A stretch of 64,000 nucleotides of DNA from Eurosta solidaginis (GCF_040869045.1 NC_090319.1:262090897-262154896); one strand, 5' to 3'. Positions 1-12,290 are shown, counted from the stretch's first letter. Numbers and translations are program-made. Notes: generated by a model not told the origin, from the sequence alone.

Positions 1-1098
1 TGTATCTACCCACTCTGGCCTTTCTACTTCCACACGATGAGCTTTGTATGCTGGTTTACTCAATAATGACGCCGTTTCCTGAGTCAATGCATGGAATACC
101 GTTTCAGAAAATGTTTGCTTTGGGTTCGCGTATGTGGCTCGCTTCGTTTCGACGTCCCGTATGCCATTTATAAAGCTCTGAATCTTCACTCTTTCCGTGT
201 ATTCCACGGGTGCATCCGCATTTGCAAGATGAGCCAATCTTTCAATGTCCGAAGCAAACTCCTGCAAATTCTCGTTAGCTTTTTGGTAGCGGTTTTGCAA
301 TTCTATTTGAAATATCTGTTTCCTGTGTTCGCTTCCGTATCGCCGTTCTACAGCAGCCACCAATGCATCATAACTGTTCCGCTCTCCTTCGGGAATCGTC
401 TGTAGGATTTCCGCTGCTGGCCCCTTCAATGCCACGAACAGTGCAGCAACTTTATCTTCCGCATTCCAGTTGTTCACTGCTGCGGTCTTCTCAAACTGTA
501 GCTTGAAGACCTGGAAAGGAACAGAACCGTCAAAAGATGGAGTTTTTACCTTCGTATTGCTTGCTGAAACAACTGGGCGAATTCGTTGCAACTCCTGTAT
601 ACGACCTCTCAATGTTTCAATCTCGGGATCGATTTTGTTCTCAAGTTGCAAAATTTTTGTGTCTTGCGCCTCCATCTTCGAAGAAATACGTCCTTCTTGC
701 TCTTCCAGTTGTGCGGAGATTTGCGCTGATATTTGTGCCGACATTTCGGACATTCGTGCCTCTTGTGCTTCAATCTTCGATGTTATACGGTTCTCCTGTG
801 ATTCCATCTGTGATGACATATTGGTAGATATTTGTGATGACATTTCGGACATTTGTGCCGATATTGCAGCCAATATCATGTTCAGGTCTGTGTTCGCCAT
901 TGTCTGCGGTGTTTCTTCCATTTTTGTTATTTCCTCGCCATCAAGATGAAAGTCATACTCTTCCACATCAATTCCTTCTGCTTCCATTGCCTCTCGTAGC
1001 CGTGCCTGAAGTTCAAGTTTAACGCCGCTTGTATTCAATCCACGGCTCTCCAACTTCTTCTTTAGTTGCTGGATTTTCAATTCACTGAACTTTGCCAT
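1..1098 (-). CDS. gag: Retrotransposon Gag polyprotein, partial (3' end off window)
   Basis: An uninterrupted minus-strand frame of 366 codons starts at the ATG at 1098 and is still open at base 1. Residues about 5-40 look like a SAP motif (LKKKLESRGLNTSG, then KLELQARL). Residues about 70-150 are a heptad-like stretch rich in MSEMSAQIS and EEQEGRISSKMEAQ segments, expected to form a coiled coil. From about residue 165 the chain resembles the retrotransposon capsid domain (TPSFDGSVPFQVFKLQFE, then VAALFVALKGPAAEILQTIP and RRYGSEHRKQIF). Such Gag proteins package element RNA into particles. The start was chosen because it lies just after the primer site and precedes the SAP motif. Confidence 0.85.
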   Translation of the reverse strand, partial: MAKFSELKIQQLKKKLESRGLNTSGVKLELQARLREAMEAEGIDVEEYDFHLDGEEITKMEETPQTMANTDLNMILAAISAQMSEMSSQISTNMSSQMESQENRITSKIEAQEARMSEMSAQISAQISAQLEEQEGRISSKMEAQDTKILQLENKIDPEIETLRGRIQELQRIRPVVSASNTKVKTPSFDGSVPFQVFKLQFEKTAAVNNWNAEDKVAALFVALKGPAAEILQTIPEGERNSYDALVAAVERRYGSEHRKQIFQIELQNRYQKANENLQEFASDIERLAHLANADAPVEYTERVKIQSFINGIRDVETKRATYANPKQTFSETVFHALTQETASLLSKPAYKAHRVEVERPEWVDT

Positions 1099-1129
1099 GT
1101 TCTTGTTGTCCTCTGGAATTTATTCAACA

Positions 1130-1147
1130 ATTCCTCTTCTGACACCA
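1130..1147 (-). other. Primer-binding site of the LTR element
   Basis: Immediately inside the LTR, after two bases, the minus strand reads TGGTGTCAGAAGAGGAAT. TGG is the usual start of a site pairing with the CCA end of a tRNA. The sequence resembles a tRNA-Leu-type primer site, but the tRNA assignment is from memory and uncertain. Confidence 0.65.
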
Positions 1148-1149
1148 AT

Positions 1150-1732
1150 TGTAACGAATTTGCTGCAAATCCTCTTATTTGCCCTTTTGCTAGGTTCGTA
1201 TCGCTAAACTTTTGAATAAATAACTCCAATATGGAATAATGGAAAATTGGCCTTTATTAAAATACTTCACAATAACACTCAAACTGTGCAAGGAATAGCT
1301 TAATAACCAAACTGACTTTCAAAATAATACTGCTATTGCCGGCTAGATATCGTCTTAGTGGTAACTGCATGACAGCTCAAATCAAACTGAATTACTTCTT
1401 ACTCGCCTGCCCCGCTTTTATAGTTTACGCTGCATACTTCTAGGCTCTTCGATTTCCAGAACTTACTAGTTAGTTTCGGCTACAAAATCGCCAGCCACAA
1501 CTACGTGCACAAATTATTACTCTCTCTTGTGACAACTCAGATAAGATATATGCATGTGTTTGTGCATCGCCGCTCCGCTGCTCGTATACGTACATGGTAC
1601 GTATATGTAGACGCAGTTATTGTTTCGTTTATGTAGATACATAATGATTGAATTATTGATGTGCATTCACGTCACTGCTTAGCATCGGCTTAGAGACGAT
1701 AGCATCGCTCAGTGCTGCTAACATTCGTTACA
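1150..1732 (-). repeat. 5' long terminal repeat (583 bp)
   Basis: The segment is bounded by a perfect 10-bp inverted repeat, TGTAACGAAT at 1150 and ATTCGTTACA ending at 1732, giving the canonical TG...CA ends. It lies directly next to the primer site. On the minus strand it contains a TATA box (1415-1423) and an AATAAA polyadenylation signal (1253-1258) in the right order for U3-R-U5. The base pairs after 1732 (ATAT) could be the target duplication, but the other LTR is not in view. Confidence 0.85.
1415..1423 (-). promoter_or_regulatory. TATA box in LTR U3
   Basis: The minus strand reads CTATAAAAG, a strong TATA box, followed downstream in the same LTR by AATAAA at 1253-1258. It would drive transcription toward gag. 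Confidence 0.6.
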
Positions 1733-2889
1733 ATATGTATGTGTCCTTATCACATATGTATAAATAGTTATACCTACATCTAGTTTCAGCAGATCGTCAT
1801 ATTTCAGAATTAAAATATTCCAAGGCAACAAAAAGTATGTGAAAGTGCGACTACAATTAACAGCAATTAATCTGTTAGCATGTGCCATAAAGTAATCATT
1901 CAGTTTAAAAAATTTTACGATCGCTTCTCTTGATTGGATTAAAAAATACAATGTTTATTTTTTTAATTTATTTTATTACACGTAAATATGTATGTAGTGT
2001 TAATCAAGCAGAATTTGGACCGGTCTTCATGCACTTTTTCGTTCGATACCTCCAAAACTGACTGAGAGATCAAAATGAAGCTAACCACCCACTGTTGTAC
2101 CTATAACTACCTTTCGTGTGAGATCAAAATCGATTAAACATATTTTGGGTACACTTAGGGCCACATTTTGGTCCATACCTCTAAAGCAGTCTGAGCTCTA
2201 AACCTTAGTGAACAACTTGTAATACTAGCTATCCAGGTTGCGCGACTTATATATAGTGTATATACGTTAATTTACGGCTCACACAATAACCCTTCTTGCC
2301 GCTAGAGCTCTCAATTTGTGTCCGTTCGTAGCAATGCTATGTGTGGTGAACAAAATTGTAATACTTAGTTCTTAAACAGTTCAGAAATTTATAGAGATAA
2401 GTTAAAATATTTTTTAAAGAAAGTTGCAGACCAATACGTCTGAGATTAGCTCTTTCCAAAATTTAAGACTTTGATTTGTACGATGTGTAGATCCTGATAA
2501 GATGAATTCGTAAATTAGTTTGCGATGTGACGACGATCGACGAGTCTCTCAAATGCACCGAGCTTGTCACTGTTCCACAAAATATTTTTTTTTTCAGTCA
2601 TGCAAATCAAGCGTTTTTTTATTCATGAGTATATAATTACAATACAAGCTGAGCATGCTCCAGCTGAAATCAATGCCTGTTACTTTACTATCGATTTAAG
2701 ATGCAAGTCGGTTGTAAAAAAATTTGCATAAACATCGTATGTACTTAGCTTGCATTTATAAATTGTATAAGTACAACAGCGAAAAAAAAAAAAAAATAGC
2801 AGTGGAAATTTTTATTAAATTTTTTCATTTAAATTCTACTTTTTTATTTTTTATAATTTAAGAAAATGCAAACAATCTCAAACACGTTT
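1733..2889. other. Unassigned AT-rich DNA
   Basis: No frame longer than 77 codons, no recognisable protein motif and no clear terminal repeats. Short poly-T and poly-A runs occur near 2585 and 2780. Confidence 0.6.
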
Positions 2890-3310
2890 TCGAAAAAAGA
2901 AATTCAAAAAAAAAAAATTTGAATTACGCGAACTTTTTATTTCGAGTTTTCTGAATTTTTTTGAGTATGCAGTATGTACGCCAATTGATTTTAGTCTAAG
3001 ATAGTACAAGTAATAGGTCTCTCAAAATTCCCATTGATTTTTGACAGTATTTGTTGCGAAGGGTGTTCAAAATTATCTTCCATATAAAAATAAAACTTCG
3101 TATATTGGAAAATATAAAACACCCTTCCGAAAATAAATTGTCAGAAATCCATACGAATTTTAGAAGGCCTATAATTTGTACATACTTTCTTAGACTAAAA
3201 TTGATTGGACTCCAAAGCTGCATACTCAAAAAAATTCCGAAAACTTTAAATGAAAGGTTCGAAATTTTCGAATATTTAAGCGAATTTTCGAATCATTTGG
3301 AAACCGTTTT
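2890..3310. repeat. Fold-back repeat, MITE-like (family M1)
   Basis: The left part (about 2890-3075) and right part (about 3100-3310) are imperfect inverted copies. Matching landmarks are GAGTATGCAG / CTGCATACTC, ATTTTAGTCTAAGA / TCTTAGACTAAAAT and GAAGGGTGTT / AACACCCTTC. The two open frames predicted here on opposite strands are a by-product of this symmetry. Related fragments occur near 27470-27620, 43616-43680 and 56300-56650, so this is a dispersed family. I could not define termini or target duplications. Confidence 0.6.
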
Positions 3311-6300
3311 TTAACTTTTTTTTTGATACAAAATTCATGAATTTTCTTTTTTAAATTAGCGCAAATAACAAGTACTGTAATTTTTTTGTTCGCTGATGTA
3401 TGTATATACATGCATTAGGGTATCCTTAAAATTCAAAATTAACGATTTTTACAGTCTCCCTCTTTTAAACCGTATGGTCAAAGATACACATAACATATGA
3501 AATCTTAGAGCCTATTGCAGCCGGTTAAAGCATGTCCCTCAGGGGGTCAAAGATCAGATCACATCACGCAGACTGAAAGTTATAAAAAATAGAAAATTCT
3601 TTAGTTAGAGATTTCCATTGGAGTCTGCTAAGGTATGTCTTCCGAGGGTGGCCCAAACGTTGGCCTCTGTGAAAACAAAATTTATACGTGACATCTTCAT
3701 CAATACACCGAAAAAATTGTGTTAACCTAAACCCAACAAATCAGATTTGCGCTTCTAGAATTAATAGACATTCTTTAAAATTGATCGTATTGTGGTTGAT
3801 TCAACCGAGTTTTTTGTCCAGAGCGCAACTTTGTTGAGTAGTTTAAAAAAAAGAGCAACGAATGGTCTCAAGTTAACAATATTCTGTAAAAATTACAGAT
3901 TCTTAATCAATTTAACTGATTTCATTGGTCGTTTCAACAGCGAACAACTGGCATATTATGTAAATACAACAGATGATTTTAAAAAAAGCTTACGCTCACG
4001 ACGCTCACTATTTTAATCTTATGGCCATGGTGCCGTAGAAATCTCTGTCATATCAACAGCCTCCCTAGTGTTGTTTTTATAGTTTTTTTATTGGGATCCT
4101 TCGGACGACAGAAATATATGATAAGTTAACAGGGCTATGGCCTACGTATTATGACTTTTTTTTTGCTGATTTGACTCTTGAAACTGTCAATTCAGAATCT
4201 ACAATTTGTGCCAACATGATTCTACTTGTGATGGATAAAAATTGACAAACATTTCGGTTGAACTGACTTATATTTTAGCTGATTTTACTGATTTTGATTG
4301 AGGATTGTTCATTTTTGCTATTAGATAAACAAGAAAAATCAAATACACATAGTTTAAGTCCCCAGAGCGAAATCTGAACTTTTTACTGCACGGCACACAT
4401 TAGCCGTCTTCAACCGGGAGCAAAGCTTACATTTTATATCTCGGAATGTCGTATAACCATTTAAAGTAGTGAGACTAAAAAAGGTGCATTTGAATTTAAG
4501 GAACCACCATAATGTGCATCTACAGCAAGTATATAAATTTGATACCACGTACCACTCAAGTCATACGCTTATCAATTTGTCTGAAAGATCTTAAGTTTCG
4601 CTTGAGCACCAACAAAGCAGAACCAGCAAAATATTCGTTGCTTAAACAATGAAGCATTTCTTTGAATTGCGAATAACCGATTTGTTAAGTCCTGCTACAT
4701 TAACAAGGCACTATAAAAATTACTAAACCATTGAGGAACAACGCCGTTATATGTAAATGGATGCAAGAACAAGAGTAACTTTTAGCTGTAGCCCTTTTAA
4801 TACATAAAGTGCTTTTATTTTCTTTTTTTCGATACTTTGTCATTCAAGCTACTCTTTCTTGCTCAAATGTCTCCACCCCCTCTGGGGTTTTTCTGTTTTG
4901 TAGTTGCTGAGTTTACTTTGTTTATCAATTAATAATAATTATAGTGCAGACTGATTCAGTTGTTTGTGTAACTGTAATGCTGTAGAAGGGAGAAGAACGC
5001 TCGATCTTTTTACCAGCAACATGCTGAGTATAAACAGTTAATCTCCCCCATGTTGACAAGCGATATAAACAAAAGAGTCAAATGTGAGTAAACAGACGAA
5101 AGCACTTTTATGTTTACAAATGCAAATGGATTTGAGAAAAGAATACACTAACGAGTAAATAAGTAGCAGCGACATTTAAAAAAAAGTTTATTGGTTATAT
5201 CTAACTATATATGTATATACTAATCTTAAATTATGCAAGAACTTTCGGTTTATTTAAACCAATATCAATATCACTTTCAAAACAAAGTTCAATAGTTCGA
5301 AAAATTTGTACTCATCATAAAGGTTGTAAAATGCTTATTTAGTCTTATGCCGATTTCACACAGAAAATTAATCGAATCAAAATGTTGTTTAATGAAATAA
5401 TGAAATTTTCCTTTCCACATAGAGCCACTTGCTTCTTTAAGCAAACATCTGTTAGCAGCCTTAAAGAAAATAATTCATTTTTGATTGTAATTTGTTAAAA
5501 TGCAGCGAAAATAAAATTTTAAATTTTTTTGGCGTTGTTCAATTTTCTGTTCGTGAATTATTGAAAATAATTTATATTTGATTTTTATTTGTTAAATTTA
5601 CAATAAAATTGGAGCAAGACGTACTACATTTTAGACCCAATTAGGCATTCAATAAAGCAATAATGAAATAATTAGGAATTTGTATTTTGTATGGAAGATT
5701 GAGCTCAATAAGGGCTTTAATGTAAAAAAAATTGACTCACTATTTCATAAATGTATGTGAAATTGGTATTAGCAAAATCTTTTACAATGCTTTCTTTAAT
5801 CTAATTTATTTTAATCTAATGAAGCTCTAGCCTGAGCTCTCTGTTTTTATGTATGAAACACCCTGTGGATTTTTTTTTATATCATTATGAATAAATTAGT
5901 TAAATGTTTTGGACTATAAGCCGGCATATGTGCCAAAACAATTTCCGAAAATTCTAAATAAAAATTTGGAAAATTTCACAAATTTTTTAAAATCTGCGAG
6001 AATTTTCGAATTTTTTCGATAAAAATTCTTAATTTCCGTTATAGGTATACTTTATATAAGTTTTACATAAACTTAGCGAAAATATACTTTTTGCTGCAAT
6101 TTTTTAACTCGTAGGTGTATATGTATATAAATTTTAAAAAATCAAACAATATTTTGACTACGTTTATATTAAGTCGCTTTCAGGTTTGTTATGCGACTTT
6201 TGTTGAAGAATTAGAAAACTCGTAAAACATTGCGCTTTGTTAAAAATTAACTATAAGGTGAGCTAGAACTACCCAATATGATGCAGAATAAAGCAATATT

Positions 6301-6546
6301 AGGGAAAAAGGTGCTTCATATGGTGTAGGAATTTAAATCTTTAGCTCAGTAGTGCACAACGTCAGCGGAGTTTCGAATACATATGTAATTTTTTTTTGTT
6401 AGTATGTGTACTTGGTGTTTGAGCGCAAAAGTTACACATGAGATCTTTACTGCGTAAAGCACAAGCAAGAACCGATTGACTGCTGCTCGCTTTGCTAAGA
6501 ATCTGACGTTGCGTCCATAGATACTCTCGGAAGCTCTATAAAGCTC
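3311..6546. other. Unassigned AT-rich DNA
   Basis: About 3.2 kb without a recognisable gene. Open frames are all below 80 codons and none has a familiar motif. A stretch near 5940-6050 (fragments such as TTTCCGAAAATTC) may be a decayed piece of family M1. Confidence 0.5.
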
Positions 6547-6565
6547 GGGGGGGGGGGGGGGGGGG
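6547..6565 (+). repeat. Poly-G tract (19 G)
   Basis: An uninterrupted run of 19 G in AT-rich surroundings. It could form a G-quadruplex, and its length is an error-prone spot for sequencing. Confidence 0.9.
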
Positions 6566-6579
6566 AGTTTACGATTTAG

Positions 6580-6800
6580 ATGGTATTTTTACACATATTC
6601 TTCTGAGGGTCGTTATTTTCGGTGCAACAGAGCAATCACGAAAGCCTTTATGGCCAGATTAAACCTTTTTCTATTTTTGGGTAGCGTCAGTGAGTGGCGT
6701 ATTTTTTATTTTGTGCAAAATCGTTGTTTTTGACGTTTTTAAACATTATTAATTTTTTTTTTCAAAATTTTTCGATAAGTATTCACAGCATACGAAAATG
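6580..6800 (+). repeat. Dispersed repeat, copy 1 (inverted relative to 22545-22785)
   Basis: The block matches the reverse complement of 22545-22785 across several landmarks in the same order: TACACATATTCTTCTGAG / CTCATAAGAAAATGTGTA, CGTTATTTTCGGTGC / GCACCGAAAATAACG, CACGAAAGCC / GGCTTTCGTG, AGCGTCAGTGAGTGGCG / CGCCACTCACTGTCGC. No coding potential. The superfamily is unknown. Confidence 0.6.
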
Positions 6801-7484
6801 CCTAAGACAGATATTCTTTTCTATATGCATAGTTTGTAATCAAATAGCCACGACTGTATTTGTAAGTGGGTTCGTTATAGGGCACGGAGAAGATTAGAAG
6901 TCTAGTTGCGCATGGTGCTATTGACATAGCAGCATTCTATGGTCCAGAGCCCTTCTTTGGACTCATAAGAAACCCACAAGTAGCTAAAAAACGAAAACAG
7001 GCTACGTTTTTTACAAACCTGTTGCTGGGTTATGAGAAAAACTCATTAATCTAAGTAGAGAAGACCTACGAACTCTCAATGGATATTATACGGGGCAATG
7101 TAGTCTACGATATAACCCCAGTATGTAAAGTGACTTAAACTATGAACATTTTTCGTTCGTTTGTTTCATTAGCCATTGAGTGTGCTTGTAATTCTCAACT
7201 GGTTAGTGAAATATTATAAAGACATAGTTTAAATTTTTTATCCCAAAGCGGGGTTTTTCAAAGCAAAACAAGGTGGCTCAACCCGCAGCCAATACCTTGG
7301 AGCCCCCAGTGCTCGCCCCCAATGAATAAATACAAGGTGTAACAGGTGCATAGCGACCTCCCTCTCTAAAAATAATAACATAACATACAGTCCACAAAAA
7401 TAACAATATAATAATGTAATAACAAAAAAACTATTCGCCCGTCGAATCACCAAAGCTTAGACAGTAACGGATACACAAATCTGT
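6801..7484. other. Unassigned DNA
   Basis: No recognisable gene or element. The 71-codon minus-strand frame at 7238-7453 has no familiar motif and probably is not a gene. Confidence 0.5.
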
Positions 7485-7757
7485 TGCTTTTGTGAGCTGT
7501 AGGATGAAACGCTGGTTCACATTCTCTACGAATGCGTCGCTCTGACAAGGCAGAGACTCTCTCATCTAGGTGGCGTGACTCTTAATCCCCTCGTGATATG
7601 GAGTAAAAAGCCTGAAGAGGTACTTAAACATTAAAGGCCTCCAAACAAAGTAAAATTCACAGCTGAAAGGTCAAGCACAATAGATCCTAATATTGGTCGC
7701 AGTGCATCGAGACCTTATAATAATAATAATAATAATAACAATAATTATTATTATAGT
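7485..7757 (+). pseudogene. LINE ORF2 C-terminal zinc knuckle and 3' end, decayed
   Basis: Translation from 7485 gives CFCEL, a stop, then DETLVHILYECVALTRQRL, the C-x2-C ... H-x4-C knuckle that closes ORF2 of I/LOA/Jockey-type LINEs. The frame ends at the TAA at 7632-7634, followed by about 80 bp of 3' UTR and a (TAA)n tail from about 7717 to 7757. A TAA tail is characteristic of I-type elements. The in-frame stop and lack of upstream sequence show a dead 5'-truncated copy. Confidence 0.7.
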
Positions 7758-8209
7758 TGTTCCTGATCATTTTGATTCTGCAAACATCTTAGAATGCTAA
7801 AGATTTATTAATTTTATACTTTGACTAAGGCGTGACTTGGCACGAAACGGTCAAATCGCTTTGCAAAATGCACTTCTAAATTATTGTTGTCTAGCTGAAA
7901 CATTTATATTTGTCGAGGGGTATTTCTGGAAAGCTCTTAAGTTATTGGTGAAAAATAAATTACTTTGAACAACAGCGAGTATGGGATAATGCCAAACGGA
8001 TTAATACCCGCCAAAGCCCGCCCAACCGACGCTAGGGTCGCATCCGTATGACGCACGAATTTGTTTTTGCCGAGTTGTTGATAAGCGTCGAGATCTAAAA
8101 CTGCTCAGCTACAGAATAAAAATCATCACTTGAGTATTATACATAACAGTTGGAAATTATACATATTCTACATTGTTAAACAAGGGAACATTTTTAGTAC
8201 GTAAAATTT
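7758..8209. other. Unassigned DNA
   Basis: No open frame of interest and no clear repeat between the LINE tail and HINE-A1. Confidence 0.5.
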
Positions 8210-9530
8210 TTGATACTCAGCGTGTTTTGCACACAGAGTATATTAACTTTGATTGGATAACGGTTGGTTGTACAGGTATAAAGGAATCGAGAAAGATATA
8301 GACTTCCATATATCAAAATCATCTGTATCGAAAAAAAATTTGATTGAGCCATGTCCGTTAACACGATAAGTTGAGTAAATATTGAGATATCTTCACCAAA
8401 TTTGGTACACGAGCTTATCTGGACCGAGAATAGATTGGTATTGAAAACGTGCGAAATCGGATGATAACCATTCCCACTTTTTATATATATAACATTTTTG
8501 AAAACACAAACAACTGATAATTTAGTAAATAATACACCTATAATGTTGAAATTTGACGTGATATTGATACAAATCAGAAAAAAAATTTAAAATGGGCGTG
8601 GCACCGCCCACTTGTGATAAAATCAATTTTACAAATATTATTAATCATAAATCAAAAATCGTTAAACTTCTCGTTTAAAAATTCGGCAGAGAGGTTGCCT
8701 TTACTATAAGGAATGCTTTGAAGAAAAATTTATGAGATCGGTTAAGGACCACGCCCACTTTTATATAAAACATTTTTAAAAGGGTCGTGGACGAATAAAA
8801 TAAGCTACATCTTTGCAAAAAAGAACCTTATATCAATGGTATTTCATTTCCCAAGTGGATTTATAACAATAAATAGGAAAAACTTCAAATTTTAAAAAAT
8901 GGGCGTGACACTGCCCCTTTTATGGCTAAGCAATTTTCTATGTTTCGGGAGCCATAACTCGAAGAAAAATTAACGAATCGTAATAAAATTGGGTACACAA
9001 ATTTTCCCTATAGCAGGAAATATTTCTAGAAAAAATGGACGAGATCGGTTAAAGACGCCAACTTTTATATACAAAATTTGTAAAAGGGTCGTGGATGAAA
9101 ATAATAAGCTTTGTCTTAGCAAAAAAGAGCTTTGTACCAATAGAGTTTTACTTTCTTAATTGAAATAACTCGAAGAAAAATTAACATATCGTAATGAAAT
9201 TGTGTACACATATTTTCGTTATAGCAGAAAATATTTCTAGTAAAAATGGACGGGATCGGTTAAAGACCACGGCGACTTAGATATAAAACAAGTTTAAAAG
9301 GGTCGTAGACTAGAATAATAAGCTATAACTTAGCAAAAAATTGTTTTGAATCAATGATATTTCACTTATCAAGTTTTACTGTAAGAGGAAATGGGGAGAC
9401 ATTTTTCTTTTAAACGGGCGGTGCCACGTGTTATGTAGAAAAGTAATTTATCTGAAATGAAATGTACAATTGAAGCTCACGCTGAGTATATAATGTTCGG
9501 TTACACCCGAAGTTAGACAACTATACTTCT
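8210..9530 (+). mobile_element. HINE-A1: Helentron-like non-autonomous element without satellite
   Basis: The left end shares TATACTC-type sequence and the GATTGGATAACGGTTGG block with the other HINE-A copies. Subterminal inverted repeats are ATACTCAGCGTG (left) and CACGCTGAGTAT (right). The right end has the hairpin GTTCGG-TTACAC-CCGAAG near 9495. The (GTCC)n tract is reduced to one unit, GCCATGTCCGTTAACACG. GGGCGTGG-type boxes occur at 8593 and 8900, about two 152-bp modules apart. It lacks the 129-bp satellite. Its divergence from the other copies indicates an older insertion or another subfamily. Confidence 0.75.
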
Positions 9531-10125
9531 TTTTTATTCTATTTTTTTTTTTTTTTTTTTGGTTACGAGTTAAAATAGGAAGGACAGTTTTCTTTATAGT
9601 AAAAACTGAATCCGTTGTATCAAATGAATTCGAATGAGAGTTAAAATTATGACAGAAACACCGAAAATGTTCATTTAATAGTTATTTTAACATGAAAGTA
9701 AGCACAATTCGTGAAAAGTCATATACTTTGCTTTACTGTGTTTAAAATATCGTTAAGTTTATAGTCACTACGATTAACACAAGACACTCGATTTTGAAGT
9801 TCTTCAAACAAACAAATAATTTCGAAATTTATACAAACGTGATGTCGTGCTACTCGAAGCAGGAAACTAAATAAATACCTAAGAATGTTCAACAAAGTTG
9901 TTTTTAACAAAGGAATTTATTTTTGTAACAAATATTGCTATATTAAGCTAAATTAATGTGAATATTTTGTAAAGGAAAGATTCAAAATTCAATCATTTCC
10001 AATGTACGCCATACGTGCATTTGACGTATCGCATCAGACACGTGCCACAACACACTTTTCGCATTAAATATTTTTCACATAAGAAACTATTTTCTCCCTC
10101 GTTTGTACAACTAAGTTATGCTATA
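9531..10125. other. Unassigned DNA between two HINE-A copies
   Basis: Starts with a poly-T run (about 9541-9562). No gene or defined element seen in the rest. Confidence 0.5.
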
Positions 10126-10234
10126 ACAAGTAAGGAAGGCTAAGTTCGGGTGTAACCGAACATTACATACTCAGTTGAGAGCTATGGAGACAAAATAAGG
10201 GAAATCACCATGTAGGAAAATGCACCTAGGGTAA

Positions 10235-12290
10235 CCCTGGAATGTGGTTGTATGACATGTGTATCAAGTGGAAGGTATTAAAGAGTATTTTAAGAGAGAG
10301 TAGGCCATAGTTCTATTGATGGACGCCATTTAGGGATATCGCCATAAAGGTGGACCAGGGCTGACTCTAGAATTTGTTTGTACGATATGGGTATCAAATG
10401 AAAGGTGTTACTGAGCATTTTAAGAGGGAGTGGGCCTTAGGTCTATCGGTGGACGACTTTTCGAGATATCGCCATAAAGGTGGACCAGGGGTGACTCTAG
10501 AATATGTTTGTACGATATGGGTATCAAATGAAAGCTGTTAATGAGTATTTTGAAAAGGAGTGATCCTTAGTTCCATAGGTCGACGCCGTTTCGAGATATC
10601 GCCATAAAGGTGGACCAGGGGTGTCTCTAGAATGTGTTTGTACGATATGGGAATCAAATGAAAGGTGTTACTGAGCATTTTAAGAGGGAGTGGGAATTAG
10701 GTCTATAGGTGGACGCCTTTTCGAGATATCGCCATTAGGGTGGGCCAGGGGTAACTCTAGAATGTTTGTACGATATGGGTATCAAACGAAAAGTGTTACT
10801 GAGCATTTTAAGAGGGATTGGGCATTAGGTCTATAGGTGGACGCCTTTTCGAAATGTCGCCATTAGGGTGGGCCAGGGGTGACTCTAGAATGTGTTTGTA
10901 TGATATGGGTATCAAATGAAAGATGGTAATGAGTATTTTAAAAGGGAGTAATCCTTAGTTCTATAGGTGGACACCTTTTCGAGATATCGCCATAAAGGTG
11001 GACCAAGGGTGACTTTAGAATGTGTGTACGATATGGGTATAAAACGAAAGGTGTTACTGAGCATTTTAAGAGGGAGTGGGCATGATGTCTATAGGTGGAC
11101 GCCTTTTCGAGATATCGTCATTAGGGTGGGCAGGGGTGACTCTAGAATGTGTTTGTACGATATGGGTATCAAACGAAAGGTGTTACTGAGCATTTTAAGA
11201 GGGAGTGGGCATTAGGTCTATAGGTGGACGTCTTTTCGAGAAATCGCCATTAGGGTGGGCCAGGGGTGACTCTAGAATGTTTGTACGATATGGGTATCAA
11301 ACGAAAGGTGTTACTGAGCATTTTAAGAGAGAGTGGGCATTAGGTCTATAGGTGGACGCCTTTTCGAGATATCGCCATTAGGGTGGGCCAGAGGTGACTC
11401 TAGAATGTGTTTGTACGATATGGGTATCAAATGAAAGGTGGTAATGAGTATTTTAAAAGGGAGTAATCCTTAGTTCAATAGGTGGACGCCTTTTCGAGAT
11501 ATCGCCATAAAGGTGGACCAAGGGTGACTCTAGAATGTTTGTACGATATGGGTATCAAACGAAAGGTGTTACTGAGCATTTCAAGAGAGAGTGGGCATTA
11601 GGTCTATAGGTGGACGCCTTTTCGAGATATCGCCATTAGGGTGGGCCAGGGGTGACTCTAGAATGTTTGTACGATATGGGTATGAAACGAAAGGTGTTGC
11701 TGAGCATTTTAAGAGGGAGTGGACATTAGGTCTATAGGTGGACGCCTTTTGGAGATATCGCCATTAGGGTGGGCCAGGGGTGACTCTAGAATGTTTGTAC
11801 GATATGGGTATCAAACGAAAGGTGTTACTGAGCATTTTAAGAGGGATTGGACATTAGGTCTATAGGTGGACGCCTTTTCGAGATACCGCCATTAGGGTGG
11901 GCCAGGGGTGACTCTAGAATGTTTGTACGATATGGGTATCAAACGAAAGGTGTTACTGAGCATTTTAATAGGGAGTGGGCATTAGGTCTATAGGTGGACG
12001 CCTTTTCGAGATATCGCTATTAGGGTGGGCCAGGAGCCACTCTAGAATGTTTGTACGATTTGGGTATCAAACGAAAGGTGTTACTGAGCATTTTAATAGG
12101 GAGTGGGCATTAGGTCTATAGGTGGACGCCTTTTCGAGATATCGCCATTAGGGTGGGCCAGGGGTGACTCTAGAATGTGTTTGTATGATATGGATATCAA
12201 ATTAAAGGTATTAATGAGGGTTTTAAAAGCGAGTGGCCCTTAGATGTATATGTGAAGGCGTTCTCGGGAAATCGACCAAAATGTGGACCA
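10235..12290. repeat. 129-bp satellite array in HINE-A2 (about 16 units)
   Basis: Successive GATATCGCC-type landmarks fall at 10336, 10465, 10595, 10725 and 10853, giving a period of 128-130 bp. Each unit contains GTGACTCTAGAATGT, GTACGATATGGGTATC and GGTGGACGCCTTTTCGAG. Outer units are the most diverged. Open frames inside the array (for example at 10967-11215) are created by the repetition and are not genes. Confidence 0.95.

Larger units (their letters stand above)
1..1732 (-). mobile_element. LTR retrotransposon, 5' part (Ty3/gypsy-like)
   Basis: Reading on the minus strand from 1732 downward there is a long terminal repeat, a two-base spacer, a primer-binding site, a short leader and an open gag frame that runs off the left edge. 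Protease, reverse transcriptase, integrase and the second LTR would lie outside the window. The intact frame and perfect LTR end repeats suggest a fairly young copy. Assignment to Ty3/gypsy rests on the gag type (SAP-like start, coiled coil, retrotransposon capsid region) and is an inference because pol is not visible. Confidence 0.85.

Noticed and set aside
1..1022. Plus-strand frames at 91-405, 470-949, 537-827 and 834-1022
   Set aside because: Shadows of the minus-strand gag frame, which is longer, open and has domain structure.
10967..11215. 82-codon frame with internally repeated protein sequence
   Set aside because: Produced by the satellite period; its repeated translation mirrors the DNA repeat, and it is absent as a frame from other arrays.
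10235..12290. Regularly spaced repeats resembling a CRISPR array
   Set aside because: Units are contiguous, about 129 bp, without short repeats separated by unique spacers, and lie inside a eukaryotic transposon.
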